Of a DNA stretch of 64,000 nucleotides, positions 8,593-17,023 are shown piece after piece. This stretch comes from Stigmatella aurantiaca (lineage in GTDB: Bacteria; Myxococcota; Myxococcia; Myxococcales; Myxococcaceae), in assembly GCF_900109545.1 (NCBI RefSeq), contig NZ_FOAP01000021.1:1-64000 (forward strand). Direction: 5' to 3'. A model generated the notes under the pieces. The model saw only the letters and a list, made by a program, of their open reading frames with translations. It did not search any database and was not told the DNA's origin. Numbering within the stretch: position 1 is the first letter of the stretch; every line of letters begins with the position of its first letter. The position numbers were made by a program, and so were the translations under genes.

Positions 8593-9862
8593 GTGCATCC
8601 TCCCCATCTGCCGGCACCCTCCCCACCGCGTTGTGCCGCAGGGAGACGACCTCCAGCACAGTGTCGCGGATTTCCTCGAGCCGCGCCACCACGTCATCGG
8701 CGAGGAAGCGCAGCACCCAGTAGCCATGCCGTTGCAAGGCCAGGTCCTTGCGCCGGTCACGCCGGTAGGCCTCGGGCGTCTGGAAGTGATAGTAACCGTC
8801 GATTTCGATGGCCAATCGCAACCGTCGGCAGAGCAGGTCTACCTCGACAGGCCGGTCATGGAGGCGAAACCCGGTACGTTGGTTGAGTTCAAACAGTCCC
8901 CGGGTGGCGGGGAGCGATTCGAGCAGCGCGCTCAGGAAGCGCTCCGCGGCGCTGCGGGCCCGGTCCTCCGCCGAGGGCTGAACCGTGGCGGCTTCCCGCT
9001 CCCTTGCCGCGCCGCCGTAGAGGGACAGCACCTCGTCCGGGGCGCCGTCCGCGGCCAACTGGGCGAGCGCGCCCGTGAGGGCTTCCGTGTCCTGGACCCC
9101 GAGCGCCTCCACACGCTGCTTCACCCCCTCGGTGGAAACCGCTGGGAGCGTCAACCGCCCTTCACGGACCAGGGCGCGTCCCTGGCTCTCCCCGCCGTGG
9201 AGATAGGCGTCCACCGCTTCTCCTTCCACGGAGAGGGCGGCGGCCAGCGTGGGCACGGTGTCACACATCCGGGCTACGGTCCGCGCGGCCTGGGCCAGCC
9301 ACGTGGGCCCTGTTCCCGCGAGCAGGAGCGCTGGGGCCTCTCCAAGGGGAACGAGGGCATGCAGGGCCGCGAACGCGCGCAGCGGGTTCCGCTCGCAGGC
9401 TTCGAGGAGGGCCTCCCAGGGTTCCTGCGGCCTTGAGGCGGCTGCGGGTTGAAGCAGACACCGGCACGCGGCGGCGGCATCCGGGTGGGGAACGGCCGGA
9501 AAAAGTTCCTGGAGCAGCAAGCCGCGCTCGTGCGGAGTCTTGCCCTGGAGCTGCGCGGCCAGCTCGCCCCGCCGCAGTCCTCCCGCGGCGCCGAGCACCT
9601 CCGCCGCATCGGTTTCGAGGTTCCGGTGCTGGGCCAGGAACGCCCCCCAGTCGCGCACGGCCCCGGCTTCGTGCGAGGCCCGCGAGACACACAGCCCCAG
9701 GCCGCGCGCCTCCAGCCAGCGGTGCCAGAGGGACAGGGCGGTGCCGGGAGGACCCGCCAGCACGGTGAGGGTGGGGATGGCCTGCTCGCGCCGGTGCTGG
9801 TGCCGGTCCAGCGCGGAGAGGACCGCGGTATCGCTCGGAGGGGCGGAAGGGGCAGGGGGCAC
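8579..9862 (-). CDS. DUF559/Vsr-like nuclease with N-terminal extension
   Basis: A 427-residue protein, first gene of the operon. The C-terminal domain (about 305-405) is a DUF559-type PD-(D/E)XK fold related to Vsr endonuclease: VEVDLL (catalytic D342) followed by AIEIDG (E353, D355), an R-R-D-R-R-K-D helix and GYWVLRF. The preceding 300 residues are not typical of DUF559 proteins. They are helical and open with a glycine-rich AGPPGTAL loop (about 36-43) that looks like a Walker A without its lysine. The start is GTG 9862 with GGAG five bases upstream. A strong hairpin lies immediately before that ribosome-binding site. DNA cleavage or nicking is the expected activity from family knowledge; the target is unknown. 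Confidence 0.75.
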   Translation of the reverse strand: MPPAPSAPPSDTAVLSALDRHQHRREQAIPTLTVLAGPPGTALSLWHRWLEARGLGLCVSRASHEAGAVRDWGAFLAQHRNLETDAAEVLGAAGGLRRGELAAQLQGKTPHERGLLLQELFPAVPHPDAAAACRCLLQPAAASRPQEPWEALLEACERNPLRAFAALHALVPLGEAPALLLAGTGPTWLAQAARTVARMCDTVPTLAAALSVEGEAVDAYLHGGESQGRALVREGRLTLPAVSTEGVKQRVEALGVQDTEALTGALAQLAADGAPDEVLSLYGGAAREREAATVQPSAEDRARSAAERFLSALLESLPATRGLFELNQRTGFRLHDRPVEVDLLCRRLRLAIEIDGYYHFQTPEAYRRDRRKDLALQRHGYWVLRFLADDVVARLEEIRDTVLEVVSLRHNAVGRVPADGEDAHGAD

Positions 9863-9873
9863 GGGCTCCAGCG

Positions 9874-9902
9874 TCCTTGAAACGGACGCGGAGTTTCAAG
9901 GA
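9874..9902 (-). terminator. Hairpin between opgH and nuclease gene
   Basis: TCCTTGAAAC (9874-9883) pairs perfectly with GTTTCAAGGA (9893-9902), leaving a 9-nt loop. It lies between the opgH stop (9936) and the GTG of the nuclease gene (9862), both on the minus strand. It may terminate opgH transcripts. There is no U-tract, and its closeness to the next ribosome-binding site makes an attenuator role possible too. Confidence 0.5.
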
Positions 9903-9935
9903 GCCCCTCCCCCTGCCGCGCTCAAGCCGTGCGCA

Positions 9936-11963
9936 TCAGGACGTCTGGCTCATGAACCGGAGGCGGGCCTCCGCCAGCGTTGCCGGGTCCAAGAGCACCA
10001 TCGACTTCTCCTGGGTGGAGAGCGCGTCCTGCTGTCCCGAGAGCAGCTTGCGCCGCGCGGTGGCCAGCTCGATGGAGGCAATGGAGGGCCCCGGCTGCTC
10101 TTCCAGCAGTGCCAGGTGCAGCGCGTGGGCGCGGGGGTCCGTGAGGACGCGCTTCAGCCCATCGTCCACGGTCTCCAGCTTCTGCTCCGACAGCGCCTGG
10201 GCCCGGACCAGCAGCGGGTGCTCCACGCGCTCCTCGGGGATGAGGAACAGGCCCAGCTTCGCCGCCCAGGTGCCCAGCGAGGCCCGGGCGGTCCACACCG
10301 ACATCGGGATGGAGAGCAGCAGGCCCGCCACCACCGGGGACAGCCACAGCAGCAAGTCCCGGGAGAGCGCGGCCGACGCCACGGCCAGCACCACCCCGAA
10401 CACCGTGTGGCCCCAGTGCCGCCGGGCCGCTTCGGACCAGGGCAGGTCCGCGTCATCGCGCTGCTGGCTCGACCAGCTCACCCGGTAGCCCAGCACGGTG
10501 CCGAAGACGAAGTGGGACTGGAAGAGCATCATCACCGGCGCGAGCAGCATGGAGATGGCGGTCTCCAGCACCACGCTCAGCGCCAAGCGAATGCGGCCGC
10601 CCATGTTGCGGGAAGCCTCGCTGTCGAGGAACGTCAGGAAGAGGCCGAACAGCTTGGGCACCAGCAGCATGCCCAGCGACAGGAACATCATCCGCCGCGC
10701 GCCCTCCACGTCGAACGTCGGCCACACCGGGAACAGGGTCCGCTCGCTCGTGAAGTACACGGGCTCCACGAAGCGGTCCTGCAGCGCGGCGCCCAGCCCC
10801 GTCAGCAGGAAGATGAGCCACAGGGGCGAGGCCACGTAGGACATCACCCCCATGAGGAAGTGGCCGCGGCTCAAGGGGTGCAGCCCCCCGGCCATCACCA
10901 GACTCAGGTGCTGGAGGTTGCCCTGGCACCAGCGCCGGTCTCTCTGGGCATAGGCCAGCAGGTGCGGCGGGGACTGCTCGTAGCTGCCCCCCACATCCGA
11001 CAGCAGCCACACCGTGTAGCCCGCCCGGCGCATCAGCGCCGCCTCCACGAAGTCGTGGCTGAGGATGTGCCCCCCGAAGGGCTGCTTGCCGGGCAGCACG
11101 GGCAGGCCGCAGTGCTCGATGAAGGCGGACACGCGGATGATGGCGTTGTGGCCCCAGTAGTTGGACTCGCCGAGCTGCCACGCCGCCGCGCCCGCGCCCA
11201 CCACGGGCCCGTACACCTGGCCGGCGAACTGCTGCAGGCGGGCAAAGAGCGTCATCTTCCCCACGCAGCGGGGAGGCGCCTGGAGGATGCCGGCCTGCGG
11301 GTTGAGCTCCATCAACCGCGCCAGCGTCACCAGTGTGTCGCCCGTCATGAGGCTGTCGGCGTCCAGCACCACCATGAAGTCATAGTGGCGGCCCCAGCGC
11401 TCGCAGAAGTCCGAGAGGTTGCCGGCCTTCTTGCCGGTGTTGTCCGAGCGGCGCCGGTAGAAGATGCGCCCCTGGCCCCCCACCCGGCGGCACAGGTCCG
11501 CCCAGGCCAGCTCCTCGGCCACCCAGGCCTCGGCGCGGGTGGAGTCGCTCAGCACGTAGAAGTCAAAGGCCTCCAGGTGCCCCGTGGCGGCCAGCGACTC
11601 GTAGGTGGCCTGCACGTTGGCGAAGACCGAGGCGGGGTCTTCGTTGTGGATGGGCATCACCACCGTGGTGCGCCGGGTGAGCGGCGCCTTCTGCTCCTCG
11701 GCCGTCGGCTGGCGCAAGCCAGGCACCCGGCCCCCCACCAGCATCTGGAGAAACCCCGCGACGGCCGTCCAGAAGGACAGGCAGATCCACGCGAAGCACA
11801 GGCTGAAGAGCCCCAGCAGCACCCACTCGGTCTCCGTGATTCCCTTGACGCTCAGCAGCCGGTGCATCTCCCATGCTCCAAGGAGCGTGGTGAAGGCCGC
11901 CAGCCCCAGAACGAAGAACCGGCGGATTCCGGTGGAGGGAGGGGAGAAGGAGTGGGCTTGCAT
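9936..11963 (-). CDS. opgH: Glucan biosynthesis glucosyltransferase H
   Basis: Inner-membrane GT2-family enzyme that polymerises and exports the beta-glucan backbone of osmoregulated periplasmic glucans. Visible blocks: two N-terminal membrane segments (about 15-70), VVMPIHNEDP, VVLDADSLMTGD (donor-binding DxD), LGESNYWGHNAI, SHDFVEAALMRRAG and RDRRWCQGNLQ (the QxxRW-type acceptor motif), then several C-terminal membrane helices. At 675 residues it is much shorter than E. coli OpgH (847). The missing part is the roughly 140-residue cytoplasmic N-terminal domain, and a separate small gene just upstream seems to encode it. The start at 11963 is 9 bases after that gene's stop. Third gene of the opgG operon. 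Confidence 0.9.
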   Translation of the reverse strand: MQAHSFSPPSTGIRRFFVLGLAAFTTLLGAWEMHRLLSVKGITETEWVLLGLFSLCFAWICLSFWTAVAGFLQMLVGGRVPGLRQPTAEEQKAPLTRRTTVVMPIHNEDPASVFANVQATYESLAATGHLEAFDFYVLSDSTRAEAWVAEELAWADLCRRVGGQGRIFYRRRSDNTGKKAGNLSDFCERWGRHYDFMVVLDADSLMTGDTLVTLARLMELNPQAGILQAPPRCVGKMTLFARLQQFAGQVYGPVVGAGAAAWQLGESNYWGHNAIIRVSAFIEHCGLPVLPGKQPFGGHILSHDFVEAALMRRAGYTVWLLSDVGGSYEQSPPHLLAYAQRDRRWCQGNLQHLSLVMAGGLHPLSRGHFLMGVMSYVASPLWLIFLLTGLGAALQDRFVEPVYFTSERTLFPVWPTFDVEGARRMMFLSLGMLLVPKLFGLFLTFLDSEASRNMGGRIRLALSVVLETAISMLLAPVMMLFQSHFVFGTVLGYRVSWSSQQRDDADLPWSEAARRHWGHTVFGVVLAVASAALSRDLLLWLSPVVAGLLLSIPMSVWTARASLGTWAAKLGLFLIPEERVEHPLLVRAQALSEQKLETVDDGLKRVLTDPRAHALHLALLEEQPGPSIASIELATARRKLLSGQQDALSTQEKSMVLLDPATLAEARLRFMSQTS

Positions 11964-11972
11964 GCGTGGGTC

Positions 11973-12488
11973 TCAGGCCCCCTCGATGGAGGCATCCGCG
12001 GTTTCCGTGCGCCACCAGCGGCGCAGCAACCCCGCCAGGGGGTTGAGCACAAGCTGCTGCTCGGGCATCACGGAGGGAACTGCCTTGGGCGCGGGCACGG
12101 GCATCGCCGAGCGCAGGGCCGACACAATGTCCTGGGGCAGCGCCGCGGGCTCGGTGAGCAGCAGGGCCGCGCCGTGCTGGGCCGACTCGCTCAGCACGAA
12201 GGCCGCCCGGCCGCGCGACAGCAGCGTCTCGCCCGCGTTCTGGTGCCCGAGCACCTGGACCAGCCACGCCTCCATGTGGGAGCGGGCCAGGGCGAGGGCC
12301 GCATGTGGCTCGGCCATGTGGCCGCCGGGCACGGACAGCACCCAGCCGGCCAGCTGCGTCAGGTCCGCCTCGGAGGTGAACCCGAACGTGCGGAAGAAGG
12401 AATCCAGGGCCACCCGCGTCTCCCGGCGGACCGGGGCGCTCAGAGCGGCGGGGTTCAGCGTCTTCACGGTGTCCACAAGTAGCTCCAT
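11973..12488 (-). CDS. Probable separate OpgH N-terminal domain
   Basis: A 171-residue protein between opgG and opgH, overlapping the end of opgG by 25 bases and ending 9 bases before opgH. It has no membrane segment or signal peptide. Its C terminus (NPLAGLLRRWWRTETA) resembles the NPVGRFWDRLRGR stretch that leads from the cytoplasmic N-terminal domain into the membrane part of E. coli OpgH, exactly where the shortened OpgH here begins. I therefore read it as the cytoplasmic domain of OpgH carried on its own polypeptide. The rest of the sequence shows no motif I recognise, so a dedicated accessory factor remains possible. Confidence 0.6.
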   Translation of the reverse strand: MELLVDTVKTLNPAALSAPVRRETRVALDSFFRTFGFTSEADLTQLAGWVLSVPGGHMAEPHAALALARSHMEAWLVQVLGHQNAGETLLSRGRAAFVLSESAQHGAALLLTEPAALPQDIVSALRSAMPVPAPKAVPSVMPEQQLVLNPLAGLLRRWWRTETADASIEGA

Positions 12489-14017
12489 GTCTCGGTGAGG
12501 GTCTCTGAACCGGTCTTCAGGAATCCGCGCAGCTCGATGGGCGCGGAAGAGTCGTCAGGCAGCAGCTCGAAGGTGGCGCGCCAGCCTCCGGTGACGGTGT
12601 TGCGCTGGGCGATGGGGTGGAGCACCTGCCCGCGCGAGGCGGTGATGACGGCCTCCGCGGGGGCGTCCCCAGCGGCCCCGCCGCCCGAGAAGTCGATGAC
12701 GAAGCGCCGGGCCTTGGGCGTGGAGCCCGCGGCGATGCGCGTCGAGAGCACGGTGGCGCCCGGCGGGGCCCGGGGCGGCTCGAAGCCCCAGAAGAGCCGG
12801 TAGGCGAAGCGCCGCTCGGTGCCGGGGGTGAGCGGCTGCTCGGGCACCCACGCCGCCACGATGTTGTCGTGGATCTCCTCGCGCGTGGGAATCTCCACGA
12901 GCTGGACGGCGCCCTTGCCCCAGTCGCCCACGGGCTCCACCCAGACGCTGGGGCGCAGCTCGTAGCGGGCCTCCAGGTCTTCATAATTGGCGAAGGACTG
13001 GTCGCGCTGCAGCAGCCCGAAGGCGCGGGGGCTCTCCGCCTGGAAGCTCGCGACGTTGAGCCGCGCGGGGTTCTGCAGCGGCCGCCAGAGCTGCTCGCCG
13101 TTCTTCATCGAGATGAAGAGGCCGTCGGAGTCGTGCACCTCGGGCCGGAAGTCGTCGTAGTTGCCCCGGTTGTTCTCGCCGAACAGGTACATGCTGGTGA
13201 GCGGGGCAATCCCCAGCTGCTTCACCGCCTTGCGGGCGAACAGGGTGGCCTCCACCTCCATCACCGTGCTCTTTCCGGGGATGATGACGAAGCGGTAGGC
13301 GCCCGTGACGCTCGGGCTGTCCAGCAGCGCGTGCACCACGATGCGGTCCGACTTGGCCTCGGGCTTCTCCAGCCAGAACTCGCGGAACGAGGGGAACTCC
13401 TCGCCGCTCGGCAGGGCGGTATCAATCGCCAGGCCGCGCGCGGACAGGCCGTAAACATTGCCGCGTCCCAGGGACCGGAAGTAGCTGGCGCCCAGGAAGA
13501 CGGCCACCTCGTCGAAGTGCTCCGGCCGGTTGATGGGGTGGTTGAGGCGCAGCCCCGCGAAGCCGTCCGCCTTGGCCAGCGGGCCCGCCTTCACCAGCGG
13601 GCCGTAGCTGAACAGCTCCGGGGAGAACGGCACGTCCTCCACCTGCTTGCCGCGCACCACGTGCACCGCGACGGGCTCCTTGTAATAGAAGCCGGGGTGG
13701 AAGAACTGCGCCTGGAAGGGCAGGCCCTCCTTGCGCCACAGCGACTGGTCCGGACGGAACCGGATGTCCCGGTACTCGTCATAGGAGAGTTGCTCGTAGG
13801 AGGCGGGGAGGTTGGAGGCGGGGACCTTGTAGCCCTGGCCCGCCAGCGCGCGCGCCTTCTCCCGCACCAGCTCCGGGCTGAAGGCCGTCTTGGAGGAAGC
13901 CTTCGCCGAGGCCCCCTTGGAGGAAGGCTTCACCTGGGCACCCGCCACTCCCGCCACCAGCACACCGAGCACGCACGCCGTGCGAACTCCCCACCTTGAG
14001 CGCTTCCTCGACCTCAC
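12464..14017 (-). CDS. opgG: Periplasmic glucan biosynthesis protein G
   Basis: OpgG/MdoG family protein, about 517 residues, which acts on the nascent beta-glucan in the periplasm. The start is taken as the second of two tandem GTG codons (14017), because AGGAGG lies five bases before it. The protein then opens with a basic stretch and a hydrophobic signal segment ending GVAGAQV. Family features include YDEYRDIRF near residue 80, QAQFFHPGFYY, LNHPINRPEHFDEVAVFLGASYFR, MYLFGENNRG with an acidic DDFRPEVHDSDGL stretch, and the C-terminal Ig-like part (FVIDFSGG and YLWTP at the end). It heads the opgG-N-domain-opgH operon and overlaps the next gene. Confidence 0.92.
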   Translation of the reverse strand: MRSRKRSRWGVRTACVLGVLVAGVAGAQVKPSSKGASAKASSKTAFSPELVREKARALAGQGYKVPASNLPASYEQLSYDEYRDIRFRPDQSLWRKEGLPFQAQFFHPGFYYKEPVAVHVVRGKQVEDVPFSPELFSYGPLVKAGPLAKADGFAGLRLNHPINRPEHFDEVAVFLGASYFRSLGRGNVYGLSARGLAIDTALPSGEEFPSFREFWLEKPEAKSDRIVVHALLDSPSVTGAYRFVIIPGKSTVMEVEATLFARKAVKQLGIAPLTSMYLFGENNRGNYDDFRPEVHDSDGLFISMKNGEQLWRPLQNPARLNVASFQAESPRAFGLLQRDQSFANYEDLEARYELRPSVWVEPVGDWGKGAVQLVEIPTREEIHDNIVAAWVPEQPLTPGTERRFAYRLFWGFEPPRAPPGATVLSTRIAAGSTPKARRFVIDFSGGGAAGDAPAEAVITASRGQVLHPIAQRNTVTGGWRATFELLPDDSSAPIELRGFLKTGSETLTETWSYLWTP

Positions 14018-14387
14018 CACTTCCTCCTGAAAGATGTCCGCTGAGCCGGAGCCGTACGGGCTGCCAGTCCTCATCCGAGGCCACCGCCCCGGGTTCAAGG
14101 GGCAATGACGCAGCGAGTCCTAGCAACCGGCGTGCCATAAGGTGTAACGCTGTGCGTCGAATGCAACCTGCCCATGTGTTCAGGTATCTCTGAGAGGAGG
14201 AAGTGGTTGGAATACCAAAGGGTTGGCACCCGGCGGGCCCCAGGCTGAAAAGACTCCAGCCCGCGGGCAGGACGGGGTGGGGAGGGCAGGAACACCGCGC
14301 TCTCCGGGTTGTCCCATTCCTCCACAGGTTCCGGTGTAGGGGCACGTCAGGCCGTGACGGCCTCGGCCCCTTGTGGGAGAAGGCGCC
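14018..14387. promoter_or_regulatory. Divergent intergenic region opgG / mnmC-like
   Basis: About 370 bp separate the opgG start from the GTG of the MnmC-like gene on the other strand, so promoters for both must lie here. I see the AGGAGG for opgG at 14024-14029 and GGGAGAAGG before the methyltransferase start, but no convincing -35/-10 pair and no conserved dyad. Confidence 0.4.
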
Positions 14388-15236
14388 GTGTCCTCCGACA
14401 ACCCCCGCGACGGCGATTTCGAACTGGTCACCCTCCGCAACGGCGCCCGGGCCGTGCGCCACCTGGGGCACGGCGAGGTGATGCACCCCAGCGTGGGGCC
14501 GTGGAAGGAGGCGCTGCGCCTCTACGTGGAGCAGCCCCGCCTGGCCGAGCGCCTGGGCCAGCCCGGGCCGCCCCTGGTGGTGCTCGATGTAGGGCTGGGG
14601 GCCGCCACCAACGCGGTGGCCGCGCTCACGTGCGCGCGGGAACTGGGGGCGGGGCGCCGGCGGGCGCTGGAGCTCATCAGCCTGGAGGTGGACCTCGCGC
14701 CGCTGCGGCTGGCGCTGGCGGATCCGGAGGGGTTTCCCTTCCTCCAGCCGTTCCGCGAGGCCGCCGAGGCGCTGATGCGCGACGGGAGCTGGTCAGAGGC
14801 GGGGCTGCACTGGCGCCTGCTCCTGGGCGATGCGGTGCCCCACCTGGAGGGAGCGCTGCCGCCCGCGGATCTCGTCTACTTCGACCCGTTCTCCCCGGCC
14901 TCCAACCCGGACATGTGGACCGAGGCGGTGCTGGCCCGGGTCCGCGCGCGGTGTCAGGAGGAGGGGGAGGGCGCGCGGCTGCTGACGTACAGCGCGGCGA
15001 CGCCCACCCGGGTGACCTTGCTGCTGGCGGGCTTCTACGTCGGCGCGGGGGTCTCCACCGGCACCAAGGGGGAGACCACGGTGGCCGCCACCCGCCTGGA
15101 GGCCCTGGAGGCCCCCCTGGGCGGCCGGTGGCTCGAGCGGTGGCGCCGCTCGTCCTCCCGGGCGCCCCACGGCGCGCCCCTTACGCCCGAGGTCGAGAGC
15201 CGGCTGCTTGCCCATCCGCAGTGGCGCTCCCGTTGA
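14388..15236 (+). CDS. MnmC/MnmD-like tRNA methyltransferase
   Basis: A 282-residue SAM-dependent methyltransferase-fold protein. The diagnostic feature is VYFDPFSPASNPDMWTEAV (about 161-179), equivalent to the D-x-F-S-P-x-x-N-P-x-M-W block of the MnmC methyltransferase domain, which completes mnm5s2U in tRNA wobble positions. The SAM-binding strand is VVLDVGLGAATNA. There is no FAD oxidase domain, so this would be a stand-alone MnmD-type enzyme or a relative with another substrate. GTG 14388 was preferred over GTG 14373 because of the purine-rich site in front of it. It runs tail to tail with the DUF2378 gene, their 3' ends overlapping by 56 bases. Confidence 0.75.
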   Translation: MSSDNPRDGDFELVTLRNGARAVRHLGHGEVMHPSVGPWKEALRLYVEQPRLAERLGQPGPPLVVLDVGLGAATNAVAALTCARELGAGRRRALELISLEVDLAPLRLALADPEGFPFLQPFREAAEALMRDGSWSEAGLHWRLLLGDAVPHLEGALPPADLVYFDPFSPASNPDMWTEAVLARVRARCQEEGEGARLLTYSAATPTRVTLLLAGFYVGAGVSTGTKGETTVAATRLEALEAPLGGRWLERWRRSSSRAPHGAPLTPEVESRLLAHPQWRSR

Positions 15237-15807
15237 GGGCGGCGACCGCGGCGGGGGCTTCGGACCACCGGATGTGGAAGGTGCACGTTGTCCCGTCGAA
15301 GCCCTCGGGGATGGCCACCGCCCGCCAGCCGCCCGCGAGCTCCACGGCCCGGGCCAGCAGCCCCGCGGCGAACGTGGGCTGATCGGCCAGCACGTCGTTC
15401 ATGCCCAGCTCGAGCGAGGTGGGGCCCCGCTCCACCACGGTGACTTCACTGAAGGTGTTGCCCGCCCGGAACCCACGGCCCGCGTGCAGCAGCAGCCGCC
15501 GGGGGCCGGCGAGCTTGGCCACGCCCAGCAGCGCCCGGCCGAAGAAGGTGCCGAACCACGCATCCATGAAGCGCTCGCCCAGCGAGTAGTACGCGGCCTC
15601 GGCGGGTACGCCCCCGTACACGTGGGCGGCGGCGATCCGCAGGAAGTCTTTCCATTGCTCGAGCGAGTACGTCCGCTCCAGCTTCTGCTCGAGGTCCAAC
15701 CCGGCCTTCTTCAGGGCCTGCCGGCAAGCCGGGGTCAGCCGGTTCTCGAAGGCACGGAGGAACAGCGCCTCGACGGTCTGGGCGTGGACGAGCTTCTCTG
15801 GGTTCAT
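15181..15807 (-). CDS. DUF2378 family protein (myxobacterial TIGR02265)
   Basis: A 208-residue protein of the paralogous family found almost only in Myxococcales. The pattern seen is VEALFLRAF at the N terminus, a helical region with YGGVPAEAAYYSLGERFMDAWF, then FRAGNTFSEVTVVERGPTSLELGMND and a C-terminal beta region with CTFHIRWS. The function of the family is unknown. Its presence is one reason to place the window in the myxobacteria. The last 56 bases overlap the convergent methyltransferase gene. Confidence 0.8.
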   Translation of the reverse strand: MNPEKLVHAQTVEALFLRAFENRLTPACRQALKKAGLDLEQKLERTYSLEQWKDFLRIAAAHVYGGVPAEAAYYSLGERFMDAWFGTFFGRALLGVAKLAGPRRLLLHAGRGFRAGNTFSEVTVVERGPTSLELGMNDVLADQPTFAAGLLARAVELAGGWRAVAIPEGFDGTTCTFHIRWSEAPAAVAALNGSATADGQAAGSRPRA

Positions 15808-16060
15808 GGCAGCGCACCCTACACGACCGAGCGGACAACTGCTCGACCGAGGTGAAAGGACGTTCAGTGGCCTGATGCTCCCTGTGTTCGGTAGCGATCA
15901 GGGGAGGGACCCGCAGTGAATTTCAACCCCGGAAACAGCGAAAAGAACGAAGAGTCAGGACACGCCAGCGTTCTACCATGCCTAAAAAATTCTGCCAGTA
16001 GCCTCTTGGGCCGAGAGGAACGCCCTCTAATGGAGGGGCCTGCTCCGCTATAAGGCGCGC

Positions 16061-17023
16061 ATGCCAACCCTCCTGTTGAGCGCGAACGCGCTGCGCTCCC
16101 TCTACTCTGTCGAGCTGGGCCTCACCGCCGTGGAGCGCGCCTTCCTGGCGCATGGCCGTGGCGAGTCGCTCATGCCCCCCAAGGTGTACCTGTCCCTGCC
16201 CAAGTACGAAGGGGACTTCCGCGCGATGCCGGCCTTCCTGGACGGCGCGGCGGGGGTGAAGTGGGTGAATGCCCATCCCCGCAACCCCGCCAAGCACAAC
16301 CTGCCCACGGTGCGCGCGGTCTATATCCTGAGCGATCCGGACACGGCCTCGCCGCTGGCCATCCTGGATGGCACCCTGCTGACCGCGTGGCGCACCGGCG
16401 CGGCCGGAGGGGTGGCCTCGAAGTACCTCGCCCGGGCGAAGCCGCGCACGCTGGGGCTCGTGGGCTGCGGCGTGCAGGCGCGCGTGCTGATCGACTCGCA
16501 CCGGGCCCTCTTCGAGGGGCTGGAGCTGCTGCTCGCCGATGCCTCCGAGGCGGCCGCCCAGGCCCTTCAGAAGGAGAAGGGCGGCCGGGTGGTCAGCCTT
16601 CAGGAGGCCGCGGGCGCCGACATCGTCTGCACCTCCACCCCCGTGCGCACCCCCGTGGTGAAGCGCGAGTGGGTCCGGGCCGGCACGCACATCAACGCCA
16701 TGGGCGCGGATGCCCCCGGCAAGCAGGAGCTGGAGTCGGCCCTCCTGCAGCAGGCGCGCATCTTCATCGATGACGAGGAGCAGGCGACGCACTCGGGCGA
16801 GGTGAATGTCCCGCTGCACGACGGCCTGCTCCAGCGCGAGCAGATCGCCGGCACCCTGGGCGAAGTCATCGCCGGCCAGAAGAAGGGCCGGTTGGCGGAC
16901 GAAGTCACGCTCTTCGACTCCACGGGGCTCGCGGTGCAGGACCTGGCGCTGGCGCGCGCGCTGTACGACGTGGCGCGGACCCAGGGTGTGGGCCAGATGT
17001 TCGACCTGGTGGGCGGCGGGTAA
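16061..17023 (+). CDS. Ornithine cyclodeaminase / mu-crystallin family
   Basis: A 320-residue NAD(P)-dependent protein of the ornithine cyclodeaminase/mu-crystallin family. The Rossmann motif is LGLVGCGVQARVLI (about 131-144). The N-terminal substrate domain has a lysine-containing KWVNAHPRNPAKHNLPTV segment and the LLTAWRTGAAGGVAS block conserved in the family. The DDEEQATHSGEVN segment follows late in the protein. Members act as ornithine cyclodeaminases, alanine dehydrogenases or imine reductases, and I cannot choose between these. The gene stands alone, followed closely by a convergent small gene. Confidence 0.85.
   Translation: MPTLLLSANALRSLYSVELGLTAVERAFLAHGRGESLMPPKVYLSLPKYEGDFRAMPAFLDGAAGVKWVNAHPRNPAKHNLPTVRAVYILSDPDTASPLAILDGTLLTAWRTGAAGGVASKYLARAKPRTLGLVGCGVQARVLIDSHRALFEGLELLLADASEAAAQALQKEKGGRVVSLQEAAGADIVCTSTPVRTPVVKREWVRAGTHINAMGADAPGKQELESALLQQARIFIDDEEQATHSGEVNVPLHDGLLQREQIAGTLGEVIAGQKKGRLADEVTLFDSTGLAVQDLALARALYDVARTQGVGQMFDLVGGG

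Noticed and set aside
9540-12482. 980-codon plus-strand open frame
   Set aside because: It runs antisense through the opgH region and part of the nuclease gene. It is rich in His/Gln/Gly/Arg with no domain pattern.
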